This document shows, one piece after another, positions 22,182 through 33,896 of a stretch of DNA of 64,000 bases. The stretch lies in the NCBI GenBank assembly GCA_016490735.1, contig JAEMWC010000151.1, positions 161,001-225,000 on the forward strand. The letters run 5' to 3'. The notes under the pieces are model-generated. The model was not told the DNA's origin, searched no databases, and saw only the letters and a list, made by a program, of their open reading frames with translations. The position numbers and the translations under genes are program-made. Source of the stretch: Pachyseris speciosa. Taxonomy: Eukaryota > Cnidaria > Anthozoa > Scleractinia > Pachyseridae. How positions within the stretch are numbered: position 1 is the stretch's first letter; every line of letters begins with the position of its first letter.

Positions 22182-25100
22182 GATGTATAGGAATGCAATT
22201 ATCGGCCTACGAAAGTGTAAGAATCAACTGATGGTCATGCATACGGGCAAGAAAAATGTAATCGGAAGTGATGTCAAATGAAACGTGATCCGACAAGGCT
22301 GTCATGTGGAAAAACAAGATCCCGGACTGAACTTTAAACCTTACATGACATGCCGGGCGACCATATGCAGAGTTGTCACTAAGTTACGGAGCAGCCAGTT
22401 TTTGTACTTTGCTTAAAAGTGGTTATATCAAACAACCTTAGGAGCCCATGGGCTCCTGACAGCCTCTATTACAAGGCAGTGGTTATAATAACCACTTGAG
22501 AAAATGGTTATTTCATTCAAATCACTGTTTGGCAAAGGGCATGGCAAGAAATTGGTTATATGTAAAAACCACTATGGGGCAAATAAAGAAAATTCGTATT
22601 AGTGGGCAAAGGAAACATCAGAGTATAAGAAGTCTTATGCTTGCATGGGATCATGCCCCACCCCGGGGGGTACTAAGAAAATTAATACGGGAGGCTCCTC
22701 CCCGAGGTCCGACTCCTTACCCTTTCATATACCATTTTTGACAGAAAAGGTATCCCTTTCGTATACCTTCCATTGGAAAATGGTCCCCTAGTTCGAAATA
22801 TTTTAACGAAAGGCCCTTTTAAATACCTCAATGACAGATTTACCCAGCCTTTCATATACTTCGACTTGTGAAATCCCTACGTAGTACGTAGTACGTGGAG
22901 TGTCAACACCCCTCAGAGAAACTGGACTTTGTAGAGTTCGCTCAACAGCCTGCGAAGTAAGCTCTCTACCTTTGGCCCATTCCCCCACTTGGGGAGGGGA
23001 ATTAAGTCAAGTCAGTCAAGTGAAGTCATCTGCTAGCAACAGGAACTTGAACTTGCTTGTTGTCCATGTATATATTAATAAGTGTTATGACGAAATTGTC
23101 TATGAATACCGAGATTGTAATATTCTTCTATCATGCAACGGGAAACGCTCGATTCTCGATTCTTAATTTCCGTCAACTTGCTGAAAAAAATAAATAAAAA
23201 GATTTGCCATAGCAGCACGTTTGCAGGCCATCACTAAATGACACTGCACTCGAAAAAGGCTCAACCCTTAACTAAGTGCAGTCAGCTTAGCCTCTTTCTC
23301 AGCGGATTTTCTAAAAAAATACATTACGATGAACTGTTGCCTTGTAGCAAAACAACGCAAGAAGTCTTTTATAAAAAAGCAACTATGGAGAAGCAAAAAA
23401 GTCTCTTTTAACCCCCCTCTCTAATCAAGCCCCCCGTTTGGGAGTCGGTTTTTGTAATAATCCCTCCCCCCTCCCCTCTCTCTCTAATAAGCCCACCCTT
23501 TTGGGAAACGAGATTTTGTTATTATTCCCTCTTATTCCCTCTTACGGAGTACACTTTATGCAGCCCAGTCAGAGTTTATACAATAAAACCACACAATACC
23601 GTTTCCTGCTCGGTATTAAATGATCAAGTTTTATTGCAGTTGTTTGAGATTTGTACAGAAACTATTTAACACGAAAACGGCGTGTTCAAAGATTTGAAAT
23701 AAGCCCCCCGCTCTCTATTAAGTCCCCCTCTCCAATACGCCCCCCGTTGATAAGGCCTATTGTGTAGTCTGCAATCCAGTTCATGAATCCACTCCCCATA
23801 CTAGTTAGTGTCTTGCGCAGTAGCCGGAAATGATCACGACAGATTAGTCAAACTAGGGGTTATTTTGGGTTAAGTGCAGGATAAGAGGTTAGTGCGGTAC
23901 TCTCACATTGAGTGTTGTTTTCCAGGTTTCGTGTTGTTTTCTGTTATAGACTAAGAAATGTTATTTCAGTTTTGTACCGGAAAAGTTGTGCAACCCACCC
24001 ATTCACTTTCGCGGGTAGCGTGATCAGTGGTAGAAACACGTTTAATATTTGGCAGAAAACCACGAATGGTAGCGGCCATTCGATTGAACAGCCATCACCA
24101 AATCGTTTAGGCGATATGAAAGAAGAGAAAAAGCTCACATGTTTGGGTCTCTACATTTTAAATCTGGCTATTCTCAGCGAAAAATTGTTGAGCAAATTTG
24201 GCAGCTCGCATTCAGGTAACGGGAAGCCCACCAGTATAGATATTTACGTATGACTGTGGAACGTCTTAAATAATTAGATTCTGTAGTCAGCCGTCACACC
24301 CGGCTTATTTTCATGATCTTTTTCTTCGCTTTCGTTTTATTTCAGAGTTAACCACCGAAGTTATTTGCTTTTGAATGACTGCATTTGCCCCGTCATACTT
24401 GCACAGCCGATTCGTGGCCGTGCCACGCCTAGGTGGATCGGTTTCAAAGTATCATTTTGTCCGGGCAAAGAACTTGAACAAAAGGAAATATCGTTGATCG
24501 TGAGGTAAGGTAAAATATAACCTCTCACGCAGTCGTTTTTAGGGGACTCGTACAGTATTTCACCTCCTGCGTGGGAGGCTAGGTAAAATACTCATCATTA
24601 AAATATTGTAGTTTCTACAACTGGATTGGTTACCACTCCAAGGAATATGCCACTTTATACCTTCACTTCCTTATTTGGAAAATATTCATAAACACGATGC
24701 GAGGATAGAGGACCACAAAGTTCAAAACGAACCTTTCACCTTTGCATTCAAAGGTGACAGACCGCAAACAAATGTTGCTTCTAACTGTTCGTCAGTAGGA
24801 TACCTAAAATGTGTACAATTCCACAATTGGTTTCGGCTCCAACAAATCCATGTTATTCCAAACACTTTTCTGCGAACGTGACTCAATAAAGTAGGAAACT
24901 TTAGAACCCCCAATGGCCACTGTTGAAATCCAAGGTGTTTAGTCAATTGGTAAAGGACTTTTAGTCCTTTGCCCTGAGATCCCCAGACTACTGGTAAACA
25001 CTGCTATGGGCTCCATGTCAAACTGTCGTGAAAGGCTTATTTTAATAAAACGCCGTAAAGTTGCGCCAATAAGCCCTGAGCTTATAATTTCGGCATAGCC

Positions 25101-26814
25101 ACCCCCCCCCCCCCCCCCCTGCATAGCTTATTATTGATCGATGAAGGGGTTTTGGCCTTTAAAATGGTTCGGCTTATATTTGGGGTGGGGGAGGGGAGAA
25201 TTTGCCCCTGAAAACGTCGCGTCGCGCGAATCGCAAGTTCATCACAGCATACACTACAGTATATAAAACCTTATGTTCCTTTCTGAAATTCCATGTATAT
25301 CATGGGATCGCAACAAAAACTTGAATACAAAATTGCAGGGCCTCTGTCTCAATGATTTTTTCAGTTGACGTGCACTTTCAAAGCTGTGAATTAAATTCTG
25401 ATGTTGCATTTTAGTGCACGTGCTGTACAACCAGTCCACGTAAAGCAAGGGTTTCAGTTTGAATTTCCTTTGGAAGGTATCTATTTGGGAACAACGAGCT
25501 CTAAAACGTAAATTTTATGAATTTTTGAAATGCGCAAGAAGATAAAACCTCACGATTTCAATCGCATGTGTAATTACTGATACACCGAAAAAGTAATTTA
25601 CTAAATTACTTATACTGAGTGAGTACGTAAATACAGCCTTCTTATAAATATTTCGAGTGTTTTCGGAACAGTCGTCACAGTTCATGCATACTCTTTGAAT
25701 AAATACTCGTTTACATGCGTGATGAGGGGAATAATAATAATATGATAAATATCATTAGCTGTTCTAAGGCGCTTTACAACACTGGCCAGGGGACTTTGCC
25801 AGACTGCTTATAACGTAGTTTACAATTAATGAAGTTGAGTTATGAGTGCCCCCGTAATATCAATATTAAATGGAATAACTTTAAGAGTGTAAACTACTCA
25901 AGTCCAGCTACTTGTAGGCCAAATTACAAAACATCTTTGAGAGCGTTTTCAAGTAACTTGCAAATAAAGTTTTGTTTTTGTTCATTCCGGCACTTTTCTT
26001 CACGTTTTACAAAGCTGAATGTTAAGCTTTTACACTTATCTTCTCCGTTCCAGTTATCGTGGTACTGAGCGCATTTTTAATTTACATTGAGCCTCCTAGG
26101 TAGCTGTGATTGTAAGATATTTCCGAGTAAGAGAAGGGCTAAATTTATGCAAATTACGTATACGATCTTTATAACTTGTTTGTATTTTCACTGAATATTT
26201 TATAATCATAGGTAGGTACGTGGGAGGCTCAATGTGAATTTATAATGTTTTGCCAATTTTTAGAGCAGCTTAGCTTACCAGTGTGGCTCATAAGATTAAG
26301 CCATAAAAAATAAGTACATTTTCAAACTCAGCAAAGATTCTCAGTCTCAAATACCAGAGGAGTTATTTAATAAGTTTCTGTTTCTAGTGCGTTTTGGGAA
26401 CCATGGAGGAACTAAAAGTAGCGTGTCATCCCACTGGCAGCGCTCGCACTTTTCTGAAATAATGTGCCAAAAATTCTTTTTAGTTTTTCTGAAAATATGC
26501 TAATATGAGCACAAAGCGCAGAAACTATGCTAGCTAGTTGTGTACGTAAATTTTATACAAATGCCATGCAACATCGCGATCAAATATTGGAAACAAGTAA
26601 AATGTACGCACTTGTAGTCAAATAACACATCTATTTCTTTAGAACCAGAAACAGTGCGTTTTATTTTATATTCTGATCCAGACAACTGTAGGTTCAAGGT
26701 TCTAATGTTGATTCAGAAGCAGAACCTATATTATCTATATTATCATGTCCTGCAATACTTGATTTTATTGCAATGATATATAAATGTGGGAAGACACTAA
26801 AACAACAGAACATA
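22182..26814. other. Transposon-rich intergenic stretch
   Basis: No supported gene. Recognisable debris: C/T-rich phrases 'ctctaataagccc' repeated at ~23410-23500 and ~23700-23745; a block of 'tttcatatacc' and 'ggtatcc' phrases at ~22640-22860; and a poly-C run at 25102-25119. The ORFs here are short and without motifs. Confidence 0.4.
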
Positions 26815-27285
26815 ATGTATCAGTCAATTCCAAAAGTGCCCAGCCCCCCCCCCCCCCCCACGGGCATACCCCGGGTAGTTGAGCCGACATGTGTCCCAAA
26901 GGGTGGGGCATTTGACTATCGACTAAACACTGGTCGGCGGTCGCCAGCTAAAGGGTTTCACGCCTCTTTCGCGCGCAAATATTCATTCATTCACCACGGG
27001 AGCCGCTTCGCTCCCCTTACTTCAAGATTCCGCGTAGGTTTTCTTTTGTTTACTAACTATACAGTTGATAGGCCTTTATTCAAAGTTTGGAGTGCCGAAA
27101 AGGAGAGTTTTAGCGCACAGTTTTTCGGATTTGGTTTGCAAATATTAGCGGGAGGCGTGCCAAAATTTTTCATGCAACGAGTGATTTGCTATAGATTTAT
27201 ACTTGATTTGCCCTTTTTGAGGCCCTGATGGTGGGGCATCTGACAGTTTAAACTGGAAACACAGCGGAGCATTTGATCAAATTTT

Positions 27286-27326
<41 letters not shown>

Positions 27327-27385
27327 AATGCCCGGGGTTTGCCCGGGGGTGGGGGGATAGGCGCTTTTGGAATTGACTGATACAT
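26815..27385. mobile_element. TIR element with long internal poly-A
   Basis: The left end ATGTATCAGTCAATTCCAAA and the right end TTTGGAATTGACTGATACAT are inverted repeats. C-rich and G-rich tracts just inside the ends continue the symmetry. The interior holds a 36-base A run (27287-27322) and a 151-codon plus ORF with no recognisable domain, which starts outside the element and is probably not a gene. Confidence 0.65.
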
Positions 27386-27620
27386 AACTATAGAAACTCC
27401 AACATTTCACAGCCAGTACAAATGCTTGCAAGGTGCATGGAGGGTCACTTGCAAGGGCGTAGCGAAGGGGGGTCCTGGGGTGCCCGTGACCCCCCCTTTT
27501 ATGCCTTTTTTAAGCAAACAACCTACAATATTCAGGTGGCAATCTGGTGAGTACCCTCTGTTTGACACAGTGTGACCCCCCCCCCCCTTTGACTCACATT
27601 TGTTAAGACTGGTAAAGGCT
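27386..27620. other. Repeat debris beyond the membrane-protein frame
   Basis: Contains G-run and C-run phrases such as 'agggcgtagcgaagggggg' and a C-run near 27577-27589. No coding signal. Confidence 0.35.
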
Positions 27621-29848
27621 TCACTGTTTTGCAACGTAGGTGACAATTGCAACGTGAACACGCTGGGAAAGAAGGACGTCATCTTTTTTCCCAAAATGAC
27701 TCCTGTGGGCGAGAAACTGAAGGAGATTGGGAACGAAATACATACCAATGGTTTGCGCTATGGTAAAAATGGATGAAACGTCTTTCTCCTTGTTAAAAAC
27801 ATTTTTGATCCACATAGCAACGAAAACGTAAAATGTCATCAGAAACACTTCCACGATGATGAACATTATTTGTCTTCTCAGAGGGTCGCACGCCTCGATA
27901 CAAAAATCGAGCAAGGTTCTTGACAAGTAAGTGGCGAAATGATCACGGTAAAGGATAATTTTTGGAGGTTGTGGGTCATTTTTCAATTCTATTGTCAGTA
28001 ATGCATCATTAGTGTGAACCTTCCTTTCAAAAGCCTGTGGACTTGTTGCAGTGCAGTCGCTATTGAGTCGAGTCAGGTGTCCGAATTTTCAAGTATTTTC
28101 ACGACTTGGTCACGAACTCTGTCATAATTTTCGCGCAAATCATTGGAAATTTTATACAGAACAATGGAAACAGAACCAACAAGGGCAACGTATCTGAAAG
28201 CCATGGTTGGAATCAGCACTGCTCCAATGTAAGTGAACATTGTAACTTCGGCTAGCAGATAACAACAGAACATCACAGCTGCAATCAAATAGACCAGGAA
28301 CACAGCTAAGATGACACCATGAACAAGACACATAGCACTAAAAAGGGCGTTGTATCGGCTCCACTCCCACTGTTTGCGCCACGCCTTTTGAACATTGATT
28401 TTCGTTTCTGTGTAAATTGCCAGAAATAGTATTTTGTAAAAATAAAACGCCGGTGTGAGGTGGTAAAGAATAGTAGCTGTTATAGCGAATGCTAAGGTAA
28501 CAGCACAAACAAACACAGATATAACGATCTCAATTAACGGATGATGCTTGTAAAGTTCTGCCCAAGTTTTCGCGAAGAGGGTTGGAGGCGCCTTGAAACT
28601 TTCGTCGACCAACATTCCCCAAAACCGGCGATCTGATACGAGGTAAATTCGCTCCAACATGCAATAGACGAGGAATTGGTATTCTTTTTTCCGCGTATTT
28701 TCTCGAAATACGCCTTCAGGATATTTCCACATCCCTAGAAAATGTGTGGGGTGCAAGTCTTTGAAATAGACACTAAAGAACTCTGGGACTAATGCTGCGA
28801 CTACAAAGGCCATAGAAAAAATAACGAAGCAGTTCTGGTAGGACGTATGTAACAGGCGACATGATACCAGGACGGAAAACGAGACGAAGAGTAAGCGACG
28901 AATTCGCGACTTGATACCTTTTCTCTCCTCCATGTAGAAGCACAGTATGCAACGCAGAAAACTTCCGAAGCGTACCGGGCTTTTATAGGTGGGGCAGAAG
29001 TCATTGTGGTTGACACCCACGGGGTAGTTAATCGGAGGTGGCTCCGAACTCGGAAAGAAGTGAACGAGAAGCGGCGAATAAAGCCAGAGAACTATCGCAA
29101 TGATCAAAATCACGATGTAATTCATTAAAAGTTCTTTCCTATGCAGTTGGCCCTCCTTGTCGAAGCAGTCGTAATGAACAAAGTCGGTTTTCGAAATCCC
29201 TTTTCCAAGGTAAGGTCTTTTCGAAAACAATTGCCGCAAAAATCGCCAGTAGTAGAACATATCCGGTATTGCAGTGTTCGAATTCCGTATCACATCGTTA
29301 ACATCATAATCGAGCTGAAAACAGATGTAGTTCCATTCCTTCTTGGCCTTCAATGTGACATTAGCCACAAACTCCTGAATGTCTATCCGAGATAAAGAGC
29401 ATCGGGGTTTCATAAGTTTGGCACAGGATTTGTCGCAGTACCCCGAAATATCCCACTTCCCATCAGGCCCCCAGAAATCGTCCGTGATTATTCCCATAGT
29501 TCCTAGCGATAAGACGTTGAAATTGTGAGGGAAATGGAGCATGTATTCATGCGTATCAGCCACCGATACCCATGTTTCAAACTCGTCCCTCGCTTGTTTC
29601 CATTTCCCTTCTGCATCGAGGTAATAAACAGGACCCTTAAAACGGAGAAAGTGCTTGTGTAGTCGGTACTTCAATCGTTCGCGAATTTTTTCTGTCATAA
29701 CGGCGCGATTTGTCCAAATAAATTGACACGGCTGATGTGAATCCGAACAATTCGCCGAACAAATGTCGACGGAAGAACAACTTCCGAAGTGACAGCCAGT
29801 AATAATGAGAAGGCCAGACAGGAAATGGAGCCGTAAGGGAAACGCCAT
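27621..29848 (-). pseudogene. Orphan multi-pass membrane protein gene, frame broken near 3' end
   Basis: ATG 29848 opens 591 codons to a TGA at 28073-28075. A second frame, shifted by one base, is open from ~28090 to 27621 (about 150 codons) and looks like a continuation: charged linker, then two more membrane segments (FIIVEVFLMTFYVFVAMW; IGMYFVPNLLQFLA). Part 1 has a signal peptide (residues 1-24), a cysteine-bearing luminal or extracellular domain to ~245 with sequons (NCS, NVT), then about seven hydrophobic segments. The frame change can be placed only within ~28073-28090, so it is a one-base indel, a sequencing error or a very short intron. The untouched 591-codon frame argues for a recent lesion or an error. 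The ATG directly follows an excellent acceptor (ttccttgttttag), so a 5' UTR intron is likely. Family and function unknown. Confidence 0.6.
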
Positions 29849-30257
29849 CTAAAACAAGGAACCAAAATTATAAATGCAAACCACTCAGAAGGCTAGCTGT
29901 TGATTTCTTAAGGAATTCACACCATGCTCAATACATTTTCAAAAGACAGAGGTATTAGGCTAAGATTTCAAACTCACTGAACTGCCAGAATTCGAAAGCT
30001 GAAACAAGAAACTGGTTAGATGAGAAATTATATTTTAAATATATTCCTTCGTACGAGTTTGACCATGTTGACTTACTGTTGCTGAGTACAGTAATGTCAT
30101 GTAAGAGTTAGCCCCATCGCTTACGGGGTCTTTGAATACTCATGGTAGAAGTCGCAGTTCCGAGAAATGAAACAATAGAGGTTGATACTGAAACACCAGT
30201 GTTTTCAGATGGATTAGAACTCGCTGATCAGACAACAGGCTGTAAGACTGAACAATG

Positions 30258-30540
30258 ATACATCACAAATTAATGTGATCTGGTAAGCTGAAGCCACTCT
30301 TTGGGCACTAAGGCCACATGGTAGCGGGCATTACCCCTTAAATCTGCCAAAATCAAAGATTGAGCCCAAGCATTAACAGCCATGGACAGCTGTTTCGGCC
30401 ATGTTAGGCCTCCTCAGCATGGCATAGCTAATGCTCAAGCTCAAGTACCTACATATCAATAAAACAAGCAATAAAAACGTAAAGCTTGTGGGATGTGGCT
30501 GGAGTGACAGGGATACCTGAAGCCACTCTTTGCTCCATGT
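30258..30540. mobile_element. Degraded copy of the 19911-20136 foldback family
   Basis: Shares 'cacaaattaatgtgatc.ggtaagctgaagccactct', 'ggtagcgggcatta.cccttaaatct' and 'cagctgtttcggcc' with the element at 19.9 kb. It also shares the flanking phrase 'gtaaagcttgt.ggatgtggctggagtgaca' seen at ~19879, here at ~30479. The right arm is disrupted. Confidence 0.6.
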
Positions 30541-30924
30541 TCTTTGCTACTTGTGAACTTGACCAGCTATCTTCACATTCTCTTTGCAGAGCTATAAAAT
30601 TAATATAAAATACTCTCAGCTACTCACCGCGGCCGTAATTGGCATAACTTGCCAACAGCAGTCAAGAATAGCTAGGAATATGCACTGCTTTCCAGCATTT
30701 GACGGACACCTTATGTCTGATATTCAAAACAAGTTCCGCTAGCTTGTGGCTCATGACGCGTATTTACATAATGTGAACTGTCGCCGATTCTTTTCAATCA
30801 TTCAGACACAGCGAAAGCCTCCCAAAAACTGCCCCAGCCCTAGAGACCTCTGCGTTGGAAGCTACCCCACCCCTCCCTTGGAATAAAACTCCAGCTATCC
30901 CATGAGACACTGCGAGCGAAAAAT

Positions 30925-30937
30925 CCAATATGGCGAC
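30925..30937 (+). promoter_or_regulatory. YY1-like motif spanning the MRPL40 start codon
   Basis: CCAATATGGCGAC includes the ATG itself and fits the YY1 core (ATGGCG). Placement at or just after the transcription start is common in TATA-less housekeeping promoters. No TATA box is seen upstream. Confidence 0.4.
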
Positions 30938-31472
30938 CTTCGTACCAACACAAAGAAGAATGTTGTCGTTTTTCGTTCGATCTAGCGGCCTTGCTATCCG
31001 TCAATCATTACCCGCAAGACACAATCCAAGTCTCAAGAAAAAGAAGAGCCCGGTAGTGGACAATAAAAAGAAAAAACAGCTGGTCATCCGCAAACCGACC
31101 GAAGTCGTGCCTCCTGTAGATCCGGAGTCCCTGCTTAACCCTGCGTTGTTAGACGCTTCTAGATTGCGAAAGCCGATCAAGATATCCCCAGAAGAGCAAG
31201 ATAAGCGAACTTTGCTGTTAAAAGAATGGTCTAGATTCAAGATGAAGCAGCACAAAAAAGATTTACAGCGCGTTCAAGAGCTGGAACGTTGCCGCGAAGA
31301 AGCTTTGAAAGAACTGAAGAAGAGCTCGTTGTATCTTTACCACGAAGCGATCAAAGTTGACCAAGAGTTGTTTCCACTTCAGTTTAAGGGGCCGACAGAG
31401 ACACCTCCGATACCTGACTACATGGCGCCTGATATGGAAGAAAACAAAGTGAAAGTTAAAGCAAGAAGCTGA
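30930..31472 (+). CDS. MRPL40: Large ribosomal subunit protein mL40, mitochondrial
   Basis: 180 aa. A component of the mitochondrial large ribosomal subunit in the matrix. Residues 1-50 are basic and poor in acids (RSSGLAIRQSLPARH then a Lys-rich run), as for a mitochondrial targeting sequence. The conserved mL40 core follows: EEQDKRTLLLKEWSRFK, a charged helix ~95-135, YHEAIKVDQELFPLQFKGP, and the near-invariant TPPIPDY close to the C-terminus. Length is close to the animal protein (about 200 aa). The frame is open from ATG to stop with no intron. That could mean an intron-poor ancestral gene or an old retrocopy; the intact frame and promoter context favour a functional gene. ATTAAA at 31698-31703 is a possible polyadenylation signal. 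It is convergent with ZFYVE19 and divergent from the membrane-protein gene. Confidence 0.93.
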   Translation: MATFVPTQRRMLSFFVRSSGLAIRQSLPARHNPSLKKKKSPVVDNKKKKQLVIRKPTEVVPPVDPESLLNPALLDASRLRKPIKISPEEQDKRTLLLKEWSRFKMKQHKKDLQRVQELERCREEALKELKKSSLYLYHEAIKVDQELFPLQFKGPTETPPIPDYMAPDMEENKVKVKARS

Positions 31473-31789
31473 AAATTATGAACCCTGTTTGAGAGGGGGA
31501 AAAATTAAGCTACCGGTAATGGCTCCACAAGTTAAGTACAGTACACTGCTCCAAATGGTTTCAAAGAATCTATGACACTCAGTAATAATGTAAATATGTT
31601 CTTCATGTTTTTAATTCAGCGGGGTAGACTTTTTGTATTGTAGGCAGCTCATTTGATCCCAGAGAAATATGGATAACGATTAATGCTATAACCTGGGATT
31701 AAAAGTTGGTACACACTAGGCAACAAGTCACAGAGACAAGTCTCTGTGATAAGCTGCCTTGTCTGCACTGCTTGGGAGACATGTTGCTG

Positions 31790-32310
31790 GGTCAAGACCC
31801 CACGTTTGGGTATTGCGGTGCTGCTGGGGGTTTGAAACCCTGACCCTGTTTAGGACAAAAATAAACTTAAATACCTACCCTGTGTAGGGCAACACCCTCT
31901 ATTTTAAGACCCTGTTTAGGACACAAGACAACATAGTCTATCCACAGTCTCTTGTTTTACACAAGTTTTTTTTAGTGGCAATTGCGATTGCATTAAAGGC
32001 CCATTGTCATTGTCAGTCCTGAAAATGGTGTAATGTTGACTGATGACCCGCTCAATAAATACAGATAAACATCTCCGATTTCGGATTCTGTTTGGATTGC
32101 TAAATAGCTGATAGCTTGCGAGCAGGCTCTCCAGTTTTTTGTTGCGGAGCTAGTGGCTAAATAGTCAACAACAGTCTTGAAATCATACCCTGTCTAGGAC
32201 AAGTCCAGGCCCTTTTCAGGACAACTCGCTTGAAATTATATACCCGGTTTAGGGCAGAGGAGCCAAAAACCATACCCTATTCAGCAGCACGTCGCCGTAT
32301 AGGGGAATAC
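31790..32310. repeat. Interspersed repeat with 'ccctgtttagga' units
   Basis: 'accctg.ttaggaca' recurs about six times, interleaved with variants (ccctgtgtagggca, ccctgtctaggaca, cccggtttagggca). The outer phrases 'cggtgctgctgg' and 'cagcacgtcgccg' are loosely complementary, suggesting a degraded foldback element in the 3' flank of MRPL40. Confidence 0.45.
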
Positions 32311-33734
32311 CGAGTACAGAGCTGTGTACAAACTGTCACTTCACTGCAACTTGTCCGAGGTACAAATGTACCAAGATAATGCTACCATCTGGTCTTCCAG
32401 TGCTCATGGGATAAGATTATGCATACAAATCTGAGGCTGGCTTTTGTTTATGACTTAATGCACTCTATGTGATGTTTGCAGCTGGCACTGTCCAGGTAAC
32501 GTAAAAATTCATGTACAACACCTATACCACATCATCCACACCTGAACTTTTAATCTTGTAGGGTTTTGAAAATGTTAGCAAATCCCCCAACATGTAATTA
32601 TTGTGAGGAAGTTGTAATTCTGATTGAAGATATTGTACAAAGAAAATTTAATATTTAATATTGCTTTGCATAATATATCCAATCACACACAAATAATGTT
32701 GTAGCAACAACATCAGTTAAAAAAGAGTAAAAATGTATTGCCATTTTTTATCTAACACACAAGGGAAGGACGTTTGAAGACTGGATCCATTTGTCAAACC
32801 ATTCTTCATAAAACAGCCAAAAATATTTACCGTATAATAGTTTCCATGTACATATATATACTACAATGCTCATTTTCCTCTAGCTAGCTTTGGCAGTGAC
32901 AAGGAGTTGCATCAGATTTTCAAAGGGTACTTAAAAACACATCACAGTGTATCTTTATAAAGTCATAGGATGAACATGGCCCACTGCAACTAATGTACTG
33001 AAATGAAATCTTGAATCAGAATTCAGACAGGAACTGTCGTGAGCTTGCTAAATGCTGGTGCAAGAATTGTCACTAAAACATCCATATACATAAGGCAAAC
33101 TGTCATTTTTACTTAAAAAATTGAACTTTTTAGAAGTGCATTTGAAGTGGTTGTCAAATAAATCATTCTCTCTGGAGTTGCGAGTTCTATTTTTTTTTTC
33201 TTGTCTTAAAAAATGCAAGCAAGGATGTTCCAAATGATGTTGTGTAAATATTACAACTTACTTTGATATACACTCAAATATCAAACTTTTTGTAAGTTCT
33301 AATATTTTATTGGCAGCTATACAGGTAGAACTACAGCAACTTACAGGTTTTTAGTGAAATGACTGTTCAAAATAGCCATTCAGTAGCTACACAGCTGATG
33401 AAAATTTTTATGTGCTGATGCTTTCATCTTCAGTAATTTTGGAAATACAACAGTTCTAGAATAAACCAAGTTGGATGTCATTCACTTATTTTTTGAAACT
33501 TGCAAATATGAGTTCAAAAGTATTCCACGCTGTAGCTGTTAAGCAACTTTCATTGGTATCAATGTGTTATACAATTATGCCCAATGTTGCACATTTTACT
33601 TGATTCTACATGTACAGCCATGTCAGTTGTCTGTAAATATTGCTTAAAGTATGCTCCAAGCTGGTCATTTTTTCTTTACAATTTGCTGCAATTATTACAC
33701 ATTTTTAACCCTCACTTAGCCTGAAGATAGAGAG
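32311..33734. other. AT-rich intergenic DNA between convergent genes
   Basis: No exon or repeat with clear borders is seen. The ZFYVE19 3' UTR probably ends near the signal at 33735-33740. Confidence 0.4.
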
Positions 33735-33740
33735 TTTATT
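33735..33740 (-). terminator. Polyadenylation signal of ZFYVE19
   Basis: AATAAA on the minus strand, about 160 nt beyond the TGA at 33897-33899. Confidence 0.5.
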
Positions 33741-33896
33741 TATTGTATTCAATATCTTCTCAGAAACATAATTTTGCAATAACAATAATATTTAAGGTAC
33801 ATGTACACCCTAAACAACCATTTCCAATAACTTGAAATCAAGTTAAAAAAATCAAAATTAAGAGAGAGAATGAAAATGAAATAATTATGGTAATTA

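Noticed and set aside
26773..27228. 151-codon plus ORF
   Set aside because: It begins outside and runs into the TIR element, translating a poly-C tract; no domain.
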